DNA from: Ichthyophthirius multifiliis
Taxonomy: Eukaryota > Ciliophora > Oligohymenophorea > Hymenostomatida
Length of the DNA stretch: 64,000 bases
Assembly (NCBI RefSeq): GCF_000220395.1
Contig: NW_004086085.1
Coordinates: 43,725-107,724, forward strand
Reading direction: 5' to 3'
Positions 1-12,060 of this stretch are shown piece by piece. Under the pieces are notes generated by a model, which was not told the origin of the DNA, did not search any database, and saw only the letters and a program-made list of their open reading frames with translations. Position numbers and translations under genes: made by a program. Numbering within the stretch: the first letter of the stretch is position 1; each line of letters opens with the position of its first letter.

Positions 1-839
1 TTAAATATAATTTTATGAATAGAAAATAATAATTTTAATTTCATTTCGTAAAATATATTAATTTAGTCTATTAATAAATTCTTAAAAGAGTGAACATTAT
101 TATGTAATTTTATGATTTTTTAAAAATCTTTTTTTTTTTTTTTTAAAAAAAATGAATAGTATGCATAATTAAAATAAAAAAGCTTTCGTATTTTAAATAA
201 ATAGAAAAAAAAAACATTAATAGATATAATACTGACTGTTCATTTTTATATAAAATTAAGAAAAAAATAAATAAAAATAACAAATAATAAGAGGATACAT
301 TTATAAAAAAAAAAATTAATATTAAATAATATATATATAATTATAAATGTATTTTTTTTTAATATAATTTTATTTTGAAAAGTTTATAATTGAAAAATGA
401 AACATAATTATTGTTTTGAATTTATTTTAAATAAAATTTAAATTTAAAAAATTATATTTATTAAGAAAAAAAAAAAAAAATATTAGATATTTATAAAATA
501 TAATATTTATTTGTTTTGTTTATTTTTTAAATTAAAATTTAATAAGTTATTTTTTTTTTTATTATATATATAAAATATTTTAGTATTTAAAAAAAAATTA
601 ATTTTATTTATATAATTAATATATATATATATATATTTTATTTTGATTTTAAAAATTTTATACCCAAAACATATAAGAAATTTAATTTACAAAAATAAAT
701 TTATATGTATTTTTTTTATTTTTAATTAATAAAAGATTATTATTTTATTTTTTTTATTAAAAATAAAAGAAGAAAATTTTATAAATAAATAAAACTAAAT
801 AAATAAAAATATATATATAAATAAATTTATTTTTTTGCC
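1..839. other. AT-rich intergenic DNA
   Basis: Almost pure A+T with long A and T runs and short AT dinucleotide tracts. I see no codon-like composition, RNA gene or conserved motif. It lies downstream of the CEP135 gene, which ends at 840. Confidence 0.7.
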
Positions 840-1398
840 TCATTTTTTATTATTACAAGGAATATATTATTCGTGTTATTTTTTAAGATTATTGAGTTTT
901 TTATTTATTCCAATAGTTTTAATGCCTGTTTGATTAAGAGATATTTTAATATCATCGCCTTAAGCATTTAATCTATCTAAACAATCTTAACTAATTTATT
1001 AATCACTATCTTCAAACATATGAGCATCTTATTTATTGATAGAACTTTAGTATATTTCTGAATTATTAAGTTTTTTTTCTAATTCGATTTTTTCTTATTC
1101 GAATATATACATGTTTAGTCGAAGTTTGCTGTTTTCTTCTCTTAGATTTCTTTATTCAATTTCTAATTCTTTTATTGTTTTATTTTTTTCTTATAAAACA
1201 CTATTATTATTATTATTAATATCTATATTTGGAATAAATTAACTATTTTTCTACTTTTTTCTTACAAAATTTAAATTTATCTATAATCCTCTAATTATCT
1301 TAATAACTGTTCTTTTTCAAGATTTTATTTACTCTAGAATTATCTTTCCTATTTTATAAATATATAATAAAAATATATAAATAAAATATAATATATAA

Positions 1399-1448
<50 letters not shown>

Positions 1449-4400
1449 ATTTATTAAAATTTGTATATATTTACTCTCAAAAGAACTTCTTCTAATTAAA
1501 ATACTCTTTATTTTTCTGAATATAATTATTAATTTATTATATCTAATTCTCTTTTTTAAATATTCATATTTTCTTAAAGTTAAACTTTCTCATTTTCTAA
1601 ATACATTATACCTCTTTAATATTCATCTTTAGTTCCTTCCATTCCTTTTGAAAGTCTTGTCATATTTTCATATTATTTTTAAATCATATCTTTTTCTTAG
1701 CAAATCGCCTTTACATAATCATCTGCTTATTCTAGTTTTTTATTTAAAAAAGTTATTTATCTTTCCATATTTCCCAACTCGTTAAAAAGTTAATTTTCTT
1801 TATTTTCCAAATATTATAAATGTGCTTAAAGTTATCCTTTTTCCTTTTCCAATTCATTTATCTGTGCAAAAAGATGTTAGTTTTCCAAATGTAAGTCTTA
1901 ATTGACTTTTTCTTACCTCTCATTATCTAAGCATACTTATTTATACTATTATAAAAGATCGCCTTTATCCAATTCATTTGCTCTTAGTGTTTATTTAATT
2001 TTTTTTTCATCAATAATGTAATTATTTAGGCTATTTTTAAGCTCTTCCTTTTCTTACGCTAGAATAATTAACTCTTATGTTAGATTTTAATTTTATTGTG
2101 ATAATAAATTTAAATCATTGATTAAATTTTATACTTCTTTGTTTTAATTTTAAAGGGAGAATTTTTAGTTTTCCTTTTCTTCTAATAAATTCTATATTTT
2201 TTTTTGTTGGTCTTTTATTTAGTTTTCGTAATTGGAAATTCTCTAAAAGGCTTCTTCGTTTTTTGAATTTGAGTGTATTTTTTGTTCTTTTAAAAATTAA
2301 AATTCAGCCTCTAAAAAGGACATTTTTTCCTTAAAATTTTCGTTTTCTAGAGTTTTTTCGTCTAGTAAATTCTACATTTCATCTCTTTCTTAATCTATCG
2401 CAATTAAGGCGCTTTTAGAATCGGTGATTTCTTCTTAAAGTTTTTCAATAAGTTTATCCTTTTCTAGCTTTTCTTTTAGGATTTTCTATATGTCAGTATT
2501 TTCTTAGCCGTTTCTACTGTTATAGGTTTCCATTTTAGATAATAAATCAGATTTCTATTTCTCTAAACCGGATGTTAGTGTCTATAATTAGCTTATTTTT
2601 TGTATATAGGAGGAATTTTTTTACTCCAAATCAGCTATTTGGTGTAATTAGAGAAGGTTTTATTATTCAAAATGGCCACTTTTGGAAGATTCGGCGATAA
2701 GTAATTATTCTAGGTGGCTTTTTTGGGATTTTTCGTGTTATATTTGTTAATCTAGGATTATGTTTTGGCTGATTTATTCATTTTTTTCAGATTCTAGTGT
2801 AAGGACCTATTTTTGAAGGTTTTTAAGGCTTTCTAAAAGGTCTGTTTTTTAGTTGGTGAGATTTTCGATTTTCTATTGGGCAAGAATAGAGTTATTTTAG
2901 GCTTTTTTTAAATCTTAGTTAAGGTTTTCAATTAGGATTAAATTTTGGCGGTCTTTTTCCTTATTTTTTTATGTTTCTTTGTAAAATTAATGATCGATTT
3001 CAATATTTTTTAAATTTTTTTAGTTAAATAAAGTATCTTCTTCGTTTTTTTTTTCAATTATCTATTTTTCCAATATTTACATTTTTTATAAATACTAATT
3101 AATTTCATCATTTTTTTGGGAAATTTTCTCATTTTAAATTTCTAGTTCTTCTTTCAAAATTTCGCTTTCTTTTAAAATTTTAAGTCTTTTTTCTTCCTAA
3201 TCTTATATTTTTTCTTACATTTTTTACATTTTATTTAATGCTTCCTCGTATTTTCTTACAAAAGGTGTAGAATGTATATTATCGCGCTCTAAATTTAATT
3301 TCTATTACTCCAAAGTGCGTATTTCACGACTTTTTTAAGCTAAAATATCCTCTTATAAAGTTATTTCTTTTTAAAAGTCAGCTATTTATTATTATAAATG
3401 CTTAATTGTAGCAAATTGGGTGTTTAGTTTATTTTCTTGGTCAAGAAAAGACTGATTTTTTTGACTTAGTAGGGTTTCTAGAGAGAATATTTCCTTTTTT
3501 AAAATTGAGATTTCTTTGAGTAAATTTTCATTGTTTTTTTCGGTTTTTTCTTTTAAGATGCTTTTTTCAAAACCTTCATTTTGTTTTTATTTATTTTCTT
3601 TTTTTATTTTCTCGATTTCTTTTTCGGAAAATTCTAGTTATTTTTAATACTTTTCTTTCTCGATTCTTTCTATGGAAATTTTTTGGATTTCTCGTAAGTT
3701 TTCTTCTTATAATTCTTCGATTTTCTCACGTAGTTTCTGCATTTCTTCGTTTATATTTTTATTAGAAGTTATTAAACGATCATAATTTTAATTATTTAAG
3801 TCTATTTCGCGTTATAGGGATTATATTTTGTATATATTTTGCTGATTTTCGTAGCTTTTTTCTTATATTTGGTGTTCTTTTTGCTTTATTAAGTTTTCAG
3901 TTTATTCCATTTTGGTTAATAACTGATCTTTTTCAACTTTTTGTTATTCTAAAGCTTATGAGAAAGCTTTTTTATCACTTTAGTACGCAGATATTAATTA
4001 ATCTATGATATTTTTTATTTTTTTTTAAAAAAATTATATAATAATATATATATATATACATAATATTTATATTAATATTATTACTTTGTTTCTATAAATC
4101 TTATATTAATTATTAATTTTCTTATTATAATTATTAAATTTTAGAATCTAAAATAAGTATATTTTGGCCATTTTTAGAAGGAGAATTTTAGTTTGTATTT
4201 TAAAATGATAAAATTGCGTTTTCTTCCTATTTTTATTTCAAATTTGTTATTTTTTGTTCATTTTATTGAATTATTTAGGCTGCTTTTTGCAATTAATCAG
4301 TTAGTTTTTGTATTTTTTCTTATTATTTTTGACTTTCTTCTTTATATAATTAAGTTCTTTACATATCGGACTTCAAATTGGAAAGATCAGTTTCTAATTT

Positions 4401-5520
4401 GTAGTTTTCTTTTGTTAAAAAATCTATTTAGTGGTTTAATCTTTCATTTTTTTCGTATTAATTATTTAATTAGTAATCATTATTAATTTTTTCTATATTT
4501 TAATTACCGACTTTTTATATATATATATATATATATACATATATTTTATAATTTACAGTCTATTTTAGATTATAAACGAAGAATTTCGGAATCTCTATTT
4601 TATATTTATTTTTCCATATGTTTTATTTTCTCGTTTAAAAGAATTTTATTTTCTTCTAATGATTTTATTTCTCTTAAGTATTCTTCTGTGTTTATTTTTT
4701 ATGTTTTTTAATATTTTTAAGAATATTCTACTTATTCGAATTCCTCTTCTTCTTCATAAATATTATTTATTTATTAATTTTTTGCTTTTTAAAAAAAATA
4801 TAAAAATAAAATATATATTATTTAATTTACGTAAAGATAAATTCACTAAAGCTTGATTATTTGCATTAATATAACTAGCAGGTAGATTTTCTAATCCTTA
4901 TTAACAAGATGGTATATATACTTTAGCAGCAATTAAATCAAGTTTGTTTTTTAAAGATATATTCTACATTAAAAAATTATTATTATATATATATATATAT
5001 ATAGATAAAAATATAGATATATATTTAAATATATTTAAATATATTTAAATATATTTTAATATATTTAAATATATATTTATATATATAATAATTGTTATAT
5101 TTATTTATTTTATTTAGTTACTTCTTCTTCTATTTTTTTTAAACGAATTTCTTTTTATTCTAAAGCAAATTTCAAATCTTTTTTATCTTCATCATATTAT
5201 GAATGTTATATTTTAAATTTATTATTCGACATTTCTTAATCTTCTTTTATTTAAAGAATTTAAAAGTGTAATTAGTTATTTTCTTTTGTTATTCTTGCAT
5301 TTTCTCTTTTTAAAGGTTCTAATGTTTGTTCCGCTTATAAAACTTATTTTTGGATTTCGGAATTCATATTTTTTAAATTCTGGAAACCTTCAGTTGTTTT
5401 AATTAAATCATTTAATAAACGTTCTACTAAAGATGAACTTTCTAAATTAAAAGGTTAACAATAATGAAGTGCATCTAATCTTTTTTTTAAAAGAAGAAAT
5501 TTTTTTTCTGAACTATCCAT
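840..5520 (-). CDS. CEP135: Centrosomal/basal body protein CEP135 (BLD10) homologue, long coiled coil
   Basis: Cartwheel and basal-body scaffold protein needed for centriole and cilium assembly. The N-terminus matches the CEP135 family start closely: a KKRLDAL-x-Y segment, then SLVERLLNDLIKTTEG (about residues 10-45). Nearly all the rest is Glu/Lys/Gln-rich heptad coiled coil. It reads ATG at 5520-5518 to TGA at 842-840. Introns on this strand are 4964-5121, 4785-4830, 4493-4556, 4003-4084 and 1349-1474, all GT-AG. The product is about 1,400 residues, within the range of CEP135/BLD10 proteins. The last exon needs one extra A in the A-run near 1254 to stay open to its TGA; this is probably a homopolymer error. 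Only 220 bases separate its start from the divergent EF-hand gene. Seen: N-terminal motif and coiled coil. Inferred: basal-body role. Confidence 0.85.
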
Positions 5521-5740
5521 TTTATTATATATATATATTTATTTATTTATTTTTTTATGAAAAAAAAGAAATTAAATATATATTTATTTATTTTTTAAAT
5601 TTTTTGTTATTTTAAAAATAAATAAATAAAAAATATGAATATTTTTTTTTTTTTATTAAAAAAATAAAATATAAAATTTAAAAAAAAAAAAATATTAAAT
5701 AAATATAATATATACTTATAATAGTATAAAAATTATAATA
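5521..5740. promoter_or_regulatory. Shared divergent intergenic region
   Basis: These 220 AT-rich bases separate the diverging starts of CEP135 (-) and the EF-hand gene (+), so both promoters must lie here or within the 5' ends. No specific factor site is recognisable. Both neighbours could be ciliary, which fits coordinated control but does not prove it. Confidence 0.4.
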
Positions 5741-6370
5741 ATGAATACATCCTCAAGTATATTGCCTATAAAATAAACAGTTTCATTAGAAGACGGTTTA
5801 CCAAAAAAAAACACACGTGAGTTAATTCTTGAATTAAAACAACGTTTATTTGCTGATGATTTCACTCGTTTTTTCCCAGATGATAAAAAAGCCAAATACC
5901 AAGCAAATTTTGCACTTTTTGATCGTGATAATGATAAATAAATAGACTTAGGGGAATTAAAAGAACTCCTGACATCTTTGGATGTTCGATTTCCTGAAGA
6001 TGAATTAACTGAATTATATAATGAATATTTAAAATATATTCAAGAAACAGTCCCTGATTCAATTGGAATAGATGAAAATGCAGTATATATTATAGTTTCA
6101 AAAAAATTAAGAGAAAATGACAAAGAAGAATAACTTACTCAAGCTTTTAAATTAGTCGAAAATGCAGTCAATGAAGAATTAGCGAAAATTCCGAATGAAA
6201 ATAGAGAATAGGAAGGGTATATAAGAGTCGAATAATTTAAAGAATTATTAATGTTGTAAGGAAACAGATGGAGTGAAGAATAATGTGTTGATTTTTTGAA
6301 AGATATAGATCCTAAAAATGAAGGAAGAATTAATTATTTTGATATAGTTAAAAAATTAATGAAACGTTGA
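5741..6370 (+). CDS. Calmodulin/centrin-like EF-hand protein
   Basis: Intronless 209-residue reading frame from ATG 5741 to TGA 6368-6370, with eight TAA/TAG codons read as Gln. The first EF-hand (about residues 66-77) has a canonical loop DRDNDKQIDLGE with Asp at positions 1, 3 and 5 and Glu at 12. A final loop near the C-terminus (DPKNEGRINYFD) resembles the last EF-hand of calmodulin or centrin; the middle hands are degenerate. It is longer than centrin (about 170 residues) because of an N-terminal extension of about 35 residues and spacing in the middle. It probably acts as a calcium sensor or an axonemal/basal-body light chain. The exact subfamily is not recognised. It is head-to-head with CEP135. 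Confidence 0.85.
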
Positions 6371-6432
6371 ATAAAATAGTTATTATATTAAATATTTGTA
6401 AAAATATTTTTATATTTTATGATAACAATAAT

Positions 6433-6438
6433 AAAATA

Positions 6439-6502
<64 letters not shown>
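6433..6502. repeat. (AT)n dinucleotide tract
   Basis: About 35 uninterrupted AT units lie between the convergent 3' ends of the EF-hand and kinase-like genes. Similar tracts of 15-25 units occur at about 1398-1444, 24031-24068, 44725-44766 and 51447-51489, in introns and intergenic DNA. Confidence 0.9.
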
Positions 6503-6505
<3 letters not shown>

Positions 6506-6516
6506 TATAAGTTTTA

Positions 6517-7986
6517 TCATTCATATAATCTATTTCCTAATACTTAATGCGTTCTTTATATTGCTTAATTGACTTATATATGCATTTCATTATTATTATT
6601 GAAAGAATAGCTATTTTAATTATATATATCATTATATTTTTTATCGAAATTATTATTTTATTATTGATAAAAGCAATGATTAATTTAATTGTAAGAATTA
6701 TTTCTTTAATTATTATTATTTATTAATTTATTGTTTTATTAATTAAATTAATTAATGCCAACATTTTAAAAATAATTTCCTTAATTAAAAGTATTATTTC
6801 CTTAGTTATAATTACTATTTTCCAAATCATTTATTCCTTATTTGTTTCCTATATAAGAATTTCTCATAATACTATTATTATTATTATAAAATTCTTATTA
6901 TTATTACTATATAACCTAAGAAACACCTATATTAGTATGTTCTCCTGGAAATATTTTACTCTAAATCATATTCTTAGCTTATCCATTTACTAACAAAGAC
7001 TATTTCATTAACATACTATCAGGATTAAAAGGTTACAAAGACATAATTTCGATTTCAAAAGGCTAAAGCATGGCATGGATAGTGCTTGAAAAAGGTCTTT
7101 CTTGTGGATTTTCCTATAACATAAGGGTTATTATATGTAAGAGAAAATTTGAATATTATTAGGAAGAATATTAAATTAAATTATATAAAACTTCTTTATT
7201 AATCTCGCAGTTTTCATAATCATAACATACCGAACTTCCCTATAACATCATGCAATATAGTATAGTCATTCCTATTGAAAAAACATCACTTTTATTCTAA
7301 TCTATATTTAAGTTAAATTATTTAGTATATAATTTGTGTAGTTATTCAGGGGATAAAAGACAAGGTTCGTTTAAATTCATATATTTTTAAAAAGCAGTTT
7401 AATCTTCTGGAAACATACTTTTTATTTTTTAAAAAAATTTATAAAATTATGTTAATGTTTACCCAAAAGGAATTAGTTTTATTTCACCTCGTGTTGTAAA
7501 ATATACATTCTAAGGCCTAATGTCGTTTAGGGATAGGTTTTTACTTTCTAAATAAGTAGCAGCGCTTATTATTGAATATAATATAGTCCAAATTTCTTAT
7601 TCTATGTATGGGAGATTTACTTATATACGTCTTTAAATCTCTTCTTAGACTGTATTTACGTAATATTCTAAATATATTTCTATATCGTTTACTTAACTAC
7701 AAAAAGAGTCATCTTAATGAGTTTGGAAAGTATACAATTTTATCAAAAAATGGTTATTAAATTATATGTTTTTTAAAAGAGTCTTTTCTATATATTGTTT
7801 AAATTAGTCTTTTTATTGAGCGAATACTTTTTTTACGGCTATATAATTTTCCTATTTTCCTTAGTATATTTTAACCCGGCCTAAACGGTGGTCTATATGG
7901 TCTTAAAGGAAAATGTATTCGGCTTAGAATTAATTCATGAATTCAGGGTCTTGATAATTATTTGCTTTGGATAATAAGTCACCCAT
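6517..7986 (-). CDS. Protein kinase-like protein with degenerate active site
   Basis: Intronless, 489 residues, ATG at 7986-7984, TGA at 6519-6517. Residues about 20-290 follow the protein kinase fold: beta-3 lysine in IAVKKVF, an alpha-C region, a catalytic loop LNDIRPQN (His-Arg replaced but Asp and Asn kept), a SPE motif in the APE place, and DVFSIG in the DxWxxG place. The magnesium-binding DFG triplet is IPFG, so its Asp is missing. The C-terminal 180 residues are Asn/Gln-rich low complexity, much of the Gln from TAA/TAG. The fold is clear. The missing DFG Asp suggests a pseudokinase or scaffold, but I cannot exclude unusual activity. It is convergent with the EF-hand gene. Confidence 0.8.
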
Positions 7987-8648
7987 ATATATATATATAT
8001 ATATATTTTTAATGTTTTTTTTTTTATTATATTTTTGTTTTTTATTTGTTGTTGTTTTTTTATTTTATTATTAACGTATTTATAATATTTTTTTTTCAAA
8101 CAAATTATAAAATAAAATGATTATATATGAAATTTTTATTAATATATTATTTATTTAAATTTTAGTTTATATTTAATTCTTAAAAAGAAATATTTTAATA
8201 TACTTTTAATTTTTTGATAATATAAAGTTTTAATAGTTTTTTTAACAAATAATAAATTAAAAAAATATATATAAAAGAAAAAAAATAATATATAAAGAAA
8301 AATATTTTAAAAATTAATTTTAGTTTATATTTTTTTCTCATATATAATATTTTAAGATTATTTTTAATCTAATATTTTCTTAAATATTGGAAGTATATAT
8401 TTTTATCTTTTATAAAAAAAAAATCAAATAAAATGAAATATATATAAAAAAAATTAAAATTAAAACTAATTGATTAATAAAGCATTAAATATATAATATT
8501 CTTAATAATAACAATATTATACATTATATATATCATAAACATAAAATAATATTATCAAAAATCTGACAAAAATACTAATAGATCTAAACAAAACAAACAA
8601 AAGAAAGTAAAAGCACTATGAGTTAGTATATAATATTTAATTAATATA

Positions 8649-8696
<48 letters not shown>

Positions 8697-9097
8697 ATAT
8701 ATTATATTTATATTTATATTTAAATTTATAAATTATTATAGATATATTTTTTATTTTATTCCGTTTAAAAACATATAAATAAAATTTAATAAAACATTTT
8801 AATAAATATTTAAATTTTCTTTTTTTTTTAATAAAAACAAATATATAAAAAAATACATAAAAATTTTATATAAAACATTAAAAAAAAAAAAGAAAACACC
8901 AAAATTATTAATTTTTATATTTATTTCCGGCAAAATAATAATTTTTTAGCGCAAATGGTTATTTATTAATTTTTATATTAATTAAATAGATATAAATATA
9001 TATTATATAATGTTTTTACATGCAATAATATATTTTTAATCCAAAAATAAATAAATAAAAAAATAAGAGCTTTAAATTATAACTAATAATAAAAAAT
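7987..9097. other. AT-rich intergenic DNA
   Basis: About 1.1 kb of near-pure A+T between two divergent genes, including AT tracts near 8660-8705. It must hold the promoter of the kinase-like gene and that of the RING gene. I see no coding signal. Confidence 0.6.
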
Positions 9098-9706
9098 ATG
9101 AACTGTTCTAAGTGTAATAATTCTTATAATCTAATTTATAATCAACCTAAAATATTTATAAAATGTGCTCATACTATATGTTCAAATTGCTTTAAATAAT
9201 CATTATTTAATAATTAAATTTAATGCCCTATTTGTAATAAAATATCAAAATTTTAATAACTATAAGAATTACCAAATAATATATTCATTTAATAATAATT
9301 ATAAAAATAATAAAAACATAAAATCAAATAAAATCAAATAAAGAATTACCTTAAAATAGAAAAATTTTGCTTTAAACATGATTAAAATAATGTTTTTTAT
9401 TGTTCAGATCATATTGAATTATTTTGCTCTAAGTGCTTTTCACATTCCTTTTGTGGAGAAAATATAAAATTAATAAGTTAATTAGAGGAAAATGATATAA
9501 AGAATATTATATTAAAACAAGAAAAAACAAAAAAAATGAATGTAATAAAATTAATATAGAAAAGATAAAAATACTCTAATAAAAATTTAGATAATTTAAA
9601 ATAAAAATTTTATTTATTTAACGAAAACTCTAATTCTTTATAGACATTTTCATGTGAAAATAGTACTAATTTTTCTGAATAAATAAATATTGATCAGGAA
9701 ATTTGA
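9098..9706 (+). CDS. RING finger / B-box zinc-binding protein (TRIM-like)
   Basis: Intronless, 202 residues, ATG 9098 to TGA 9704-9706. The N-terminus has a C3HC4 RING: CSKC, then CAHTICSNC, then CPIC (residues about 3-48). A B-box-like second zinc site follows at about 95-125: CFKH, CSDH, CSKC and a His. The rest is Lys/Gln-rich and probably helical. The RING plus B-box order is that of TRIM-type E3 ubiquitin ligases, though this protein is short and has no C-terminal substrate domain. Seen: spaced Cys/His ligands. Inferred: E3 ligase or scaffold. The substrate is unknown. Confidence 0.8.
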
Positions 9707-11485
9707 TAAAATAAAATATATATATTAATATTATAAATAATATATTTATTTTTGTATATATTTCATTTTAAAACTATCTGTTTTTTCACTTTTGAGAAAT
9801 ATTTTTATTTTTTAAATAAATAATTGATAATTATAATAATATAAAAATTCATTTAATTTTATATATAGAGTTTTTTTTTAAAAAAAATTATATTATATAT
9901 AAAAAAACTACTAAATAAAATTTAATATAAATTATTTTTATATATAAAAATAAATAAAATATAAATTTAAGTATTAATTAAAATAATTCTAAATAAAATA
10001 TATAAAATTATTTTATAATATATAGAAAACATATATTAATAATTATATACAAAAAAATATATTTATTTATTTATTTTTATCTTAATAAAAAATCGTGCAA
10101 AATATTAATATCAAAATAAAATATCAAAAAATTTATTACTTATAATATAAAAATATTTAGAATAATAATTTCTAATCATATTTTGAGATATTAATACTTT
10201 AATAGATCAAAATTATAAATATCTTACTATATAATACATATAACTTATAATAAATAAAAATTATTCTTAAGTTCAATAACATTATTAGATATTTTACTTT
10301 TTTATATATTCAGCTTATTTATTTTAAAAATTCTATTATTTATATATAGATTTCTAAAATAATTTTTCAATCAATTTTTAGAATTAGGTTTTATGTTTTT
10401 TTATATTATTCCTATACTCTTAATGTCTTTAATAATTATAAAAAATATAAAGAATATAATAATTTTTTTGCATTTTTTTATTATTAAAAAATTATTTAAA
10501 TAATACGTATATACTAATATAAAAACAAATTAATATTATATAAAAAAACCTGTTTTATGCAGTCAAATATAGTCCAGTAATATATTTTTGCATGATTAAC
10601 AATATATTATATATAATATAGTTTAGAAAGTCTTTTCTGATTTATAATATATTTTTAATATTTTAGTTTATGATCCATATTAAAGAAAAATCACAAAAAA
10701 TTTTTTAAAAAAAGATAAATAGATATATATTTAATCGATTTGATTTTTTTGTATACCTTCAGTTATAATAATTAACAATTTTTATATACATTTTAAAGAA
10801 AAATGAATAATCGCACAAATTAAATTAATTTAAATTATGTTTAAATTTACTTTATTAAATATTTAGATAGGAAATAAATATCTTTATTGTATTTTTAATT
10901 AAAAAATTATATCTAAATATTAATTAAAAAAAAAAAACTATGTAAAGATTAATAAGTAAAAAAATAATATTTAGAATAAAAAAAATATTAATATTAAAGA
11001 TAGTTTATTAAATATGATAATAAATTTATAAAAACGAATAAATTGTAAAAGTTATTAAATAAAAAAAAAATATAATTTTTAAAAAAATAAATCATATATA
11101 TATTTAAATATAATTATAATAAATATTCTTATAGAAATTATAGTTAATAATATGAAACATAATATATTATAAATAATAAATTAAATATTTTTTATAAAAA
11201 AAAGGGTTATAGCAAAATTATTTTTTATATTAATAAAAATTTTAATTATGAAATAAATAAAAATAAAAATAATGATAAAATGTATAATTAAGTATTTATT
11301 ATAAAAAAAAAAAATTAAATAAAAAAAATTAATAAATAAAAGTATTAAATAAATAAATAAAAAAAAAAAAAAAATTAATATTTAAAATAAATATATATAG
11401 AAATATATTATATATTTATATATTTATATATTTATTTTAATTTATATACTAATATATATATATATTTTTTATAATAAAATTATAT
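9707..11485. other. AT-rich intergenic DNA
   Basis: About 1.8 kb of A+T-rich sequence with many short A and T runs. I found no open frame with codon-like composition and no RNA gene. Confidence 0.6.
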
Positions 11486-11870
11486 TCAATTTTTTAATAT
11501 ATATACTAATATAAGTGGTTAAAAAAATAAAAAAAAAAAAAAATTTTAAAAATAAGAGTACAAATAAATTAAAAATTTAATATATTTTATAAATAAAATA
11601 TTAAATAAAAATATAAAAAATAATAAAAAATTAATGAGATATTTTAATTAAGAATCATAATCTCCCCAAAATTCCTTTGTTGGATAATATAAAACACGAG
11701 TATCAAAAAAAAATTTTAATAATCTTTAAAAAAATTGTATTAATACTAAAATAAGTTATTTGACGCCTGAAAAATATTCTTTATCATCTTAAGTAAATAA
11801 TTAAAATAAAAAACTTTCACTAATAGAATAAATAAAAATACCATAATTTAATAGTAAATAAAAATGATAA
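11486..11870 (-). pseudogene. Fragment of a multi-pass membrane protein (isolated exon or remnant)
   Basis: On the minus strand, 11640-11860 has clear coding composition in one frame, with segments such as SISESFLFQLFTQDDKEYF and VLYYPTKEFWGDYDSQ separated by hydrophobic stretches. It stays open to a TGA at 11488-11486, although the last 150 bases are low-complexity Phe/Leu/Ile. There is no in-frame ATG near the left side of this coding block and no good splice acceptor. It is therefore either the last exon of a gene with undetected upstream exons, or a remnant. The family is not recognised. The flanking sequence is non-coding. Confidence 0.4.
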
Positions 11871-12060
11871 ATTATATTTATAAATTAAAAATTAAATATA
11901 TTTATATGACTATTTTAAATATATAAATATTTAAATAATTTTATATATAATATAAATATATTTATATATTTATATGTAATTATATTTAATGTAATACATA
12001 TATTTAAGCATATATTATTATATATATTATATATATAAATATCATAATTTTTAATGTTAT

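Noticed and set aside
4193-4486. Standard-code ORFs of 60-145 residues, for example this one and 18715-19032 or 42035-42379
   Set aside because: They are other-frame or opposite-strand shadows of ciliate-code genes (CEP135, LamG protein, importin beta). Their products are Phe/Leu/Ile-rich nonsense, while the overlapping frame carries conserved motifs once TAA/TAG are read as Gln.
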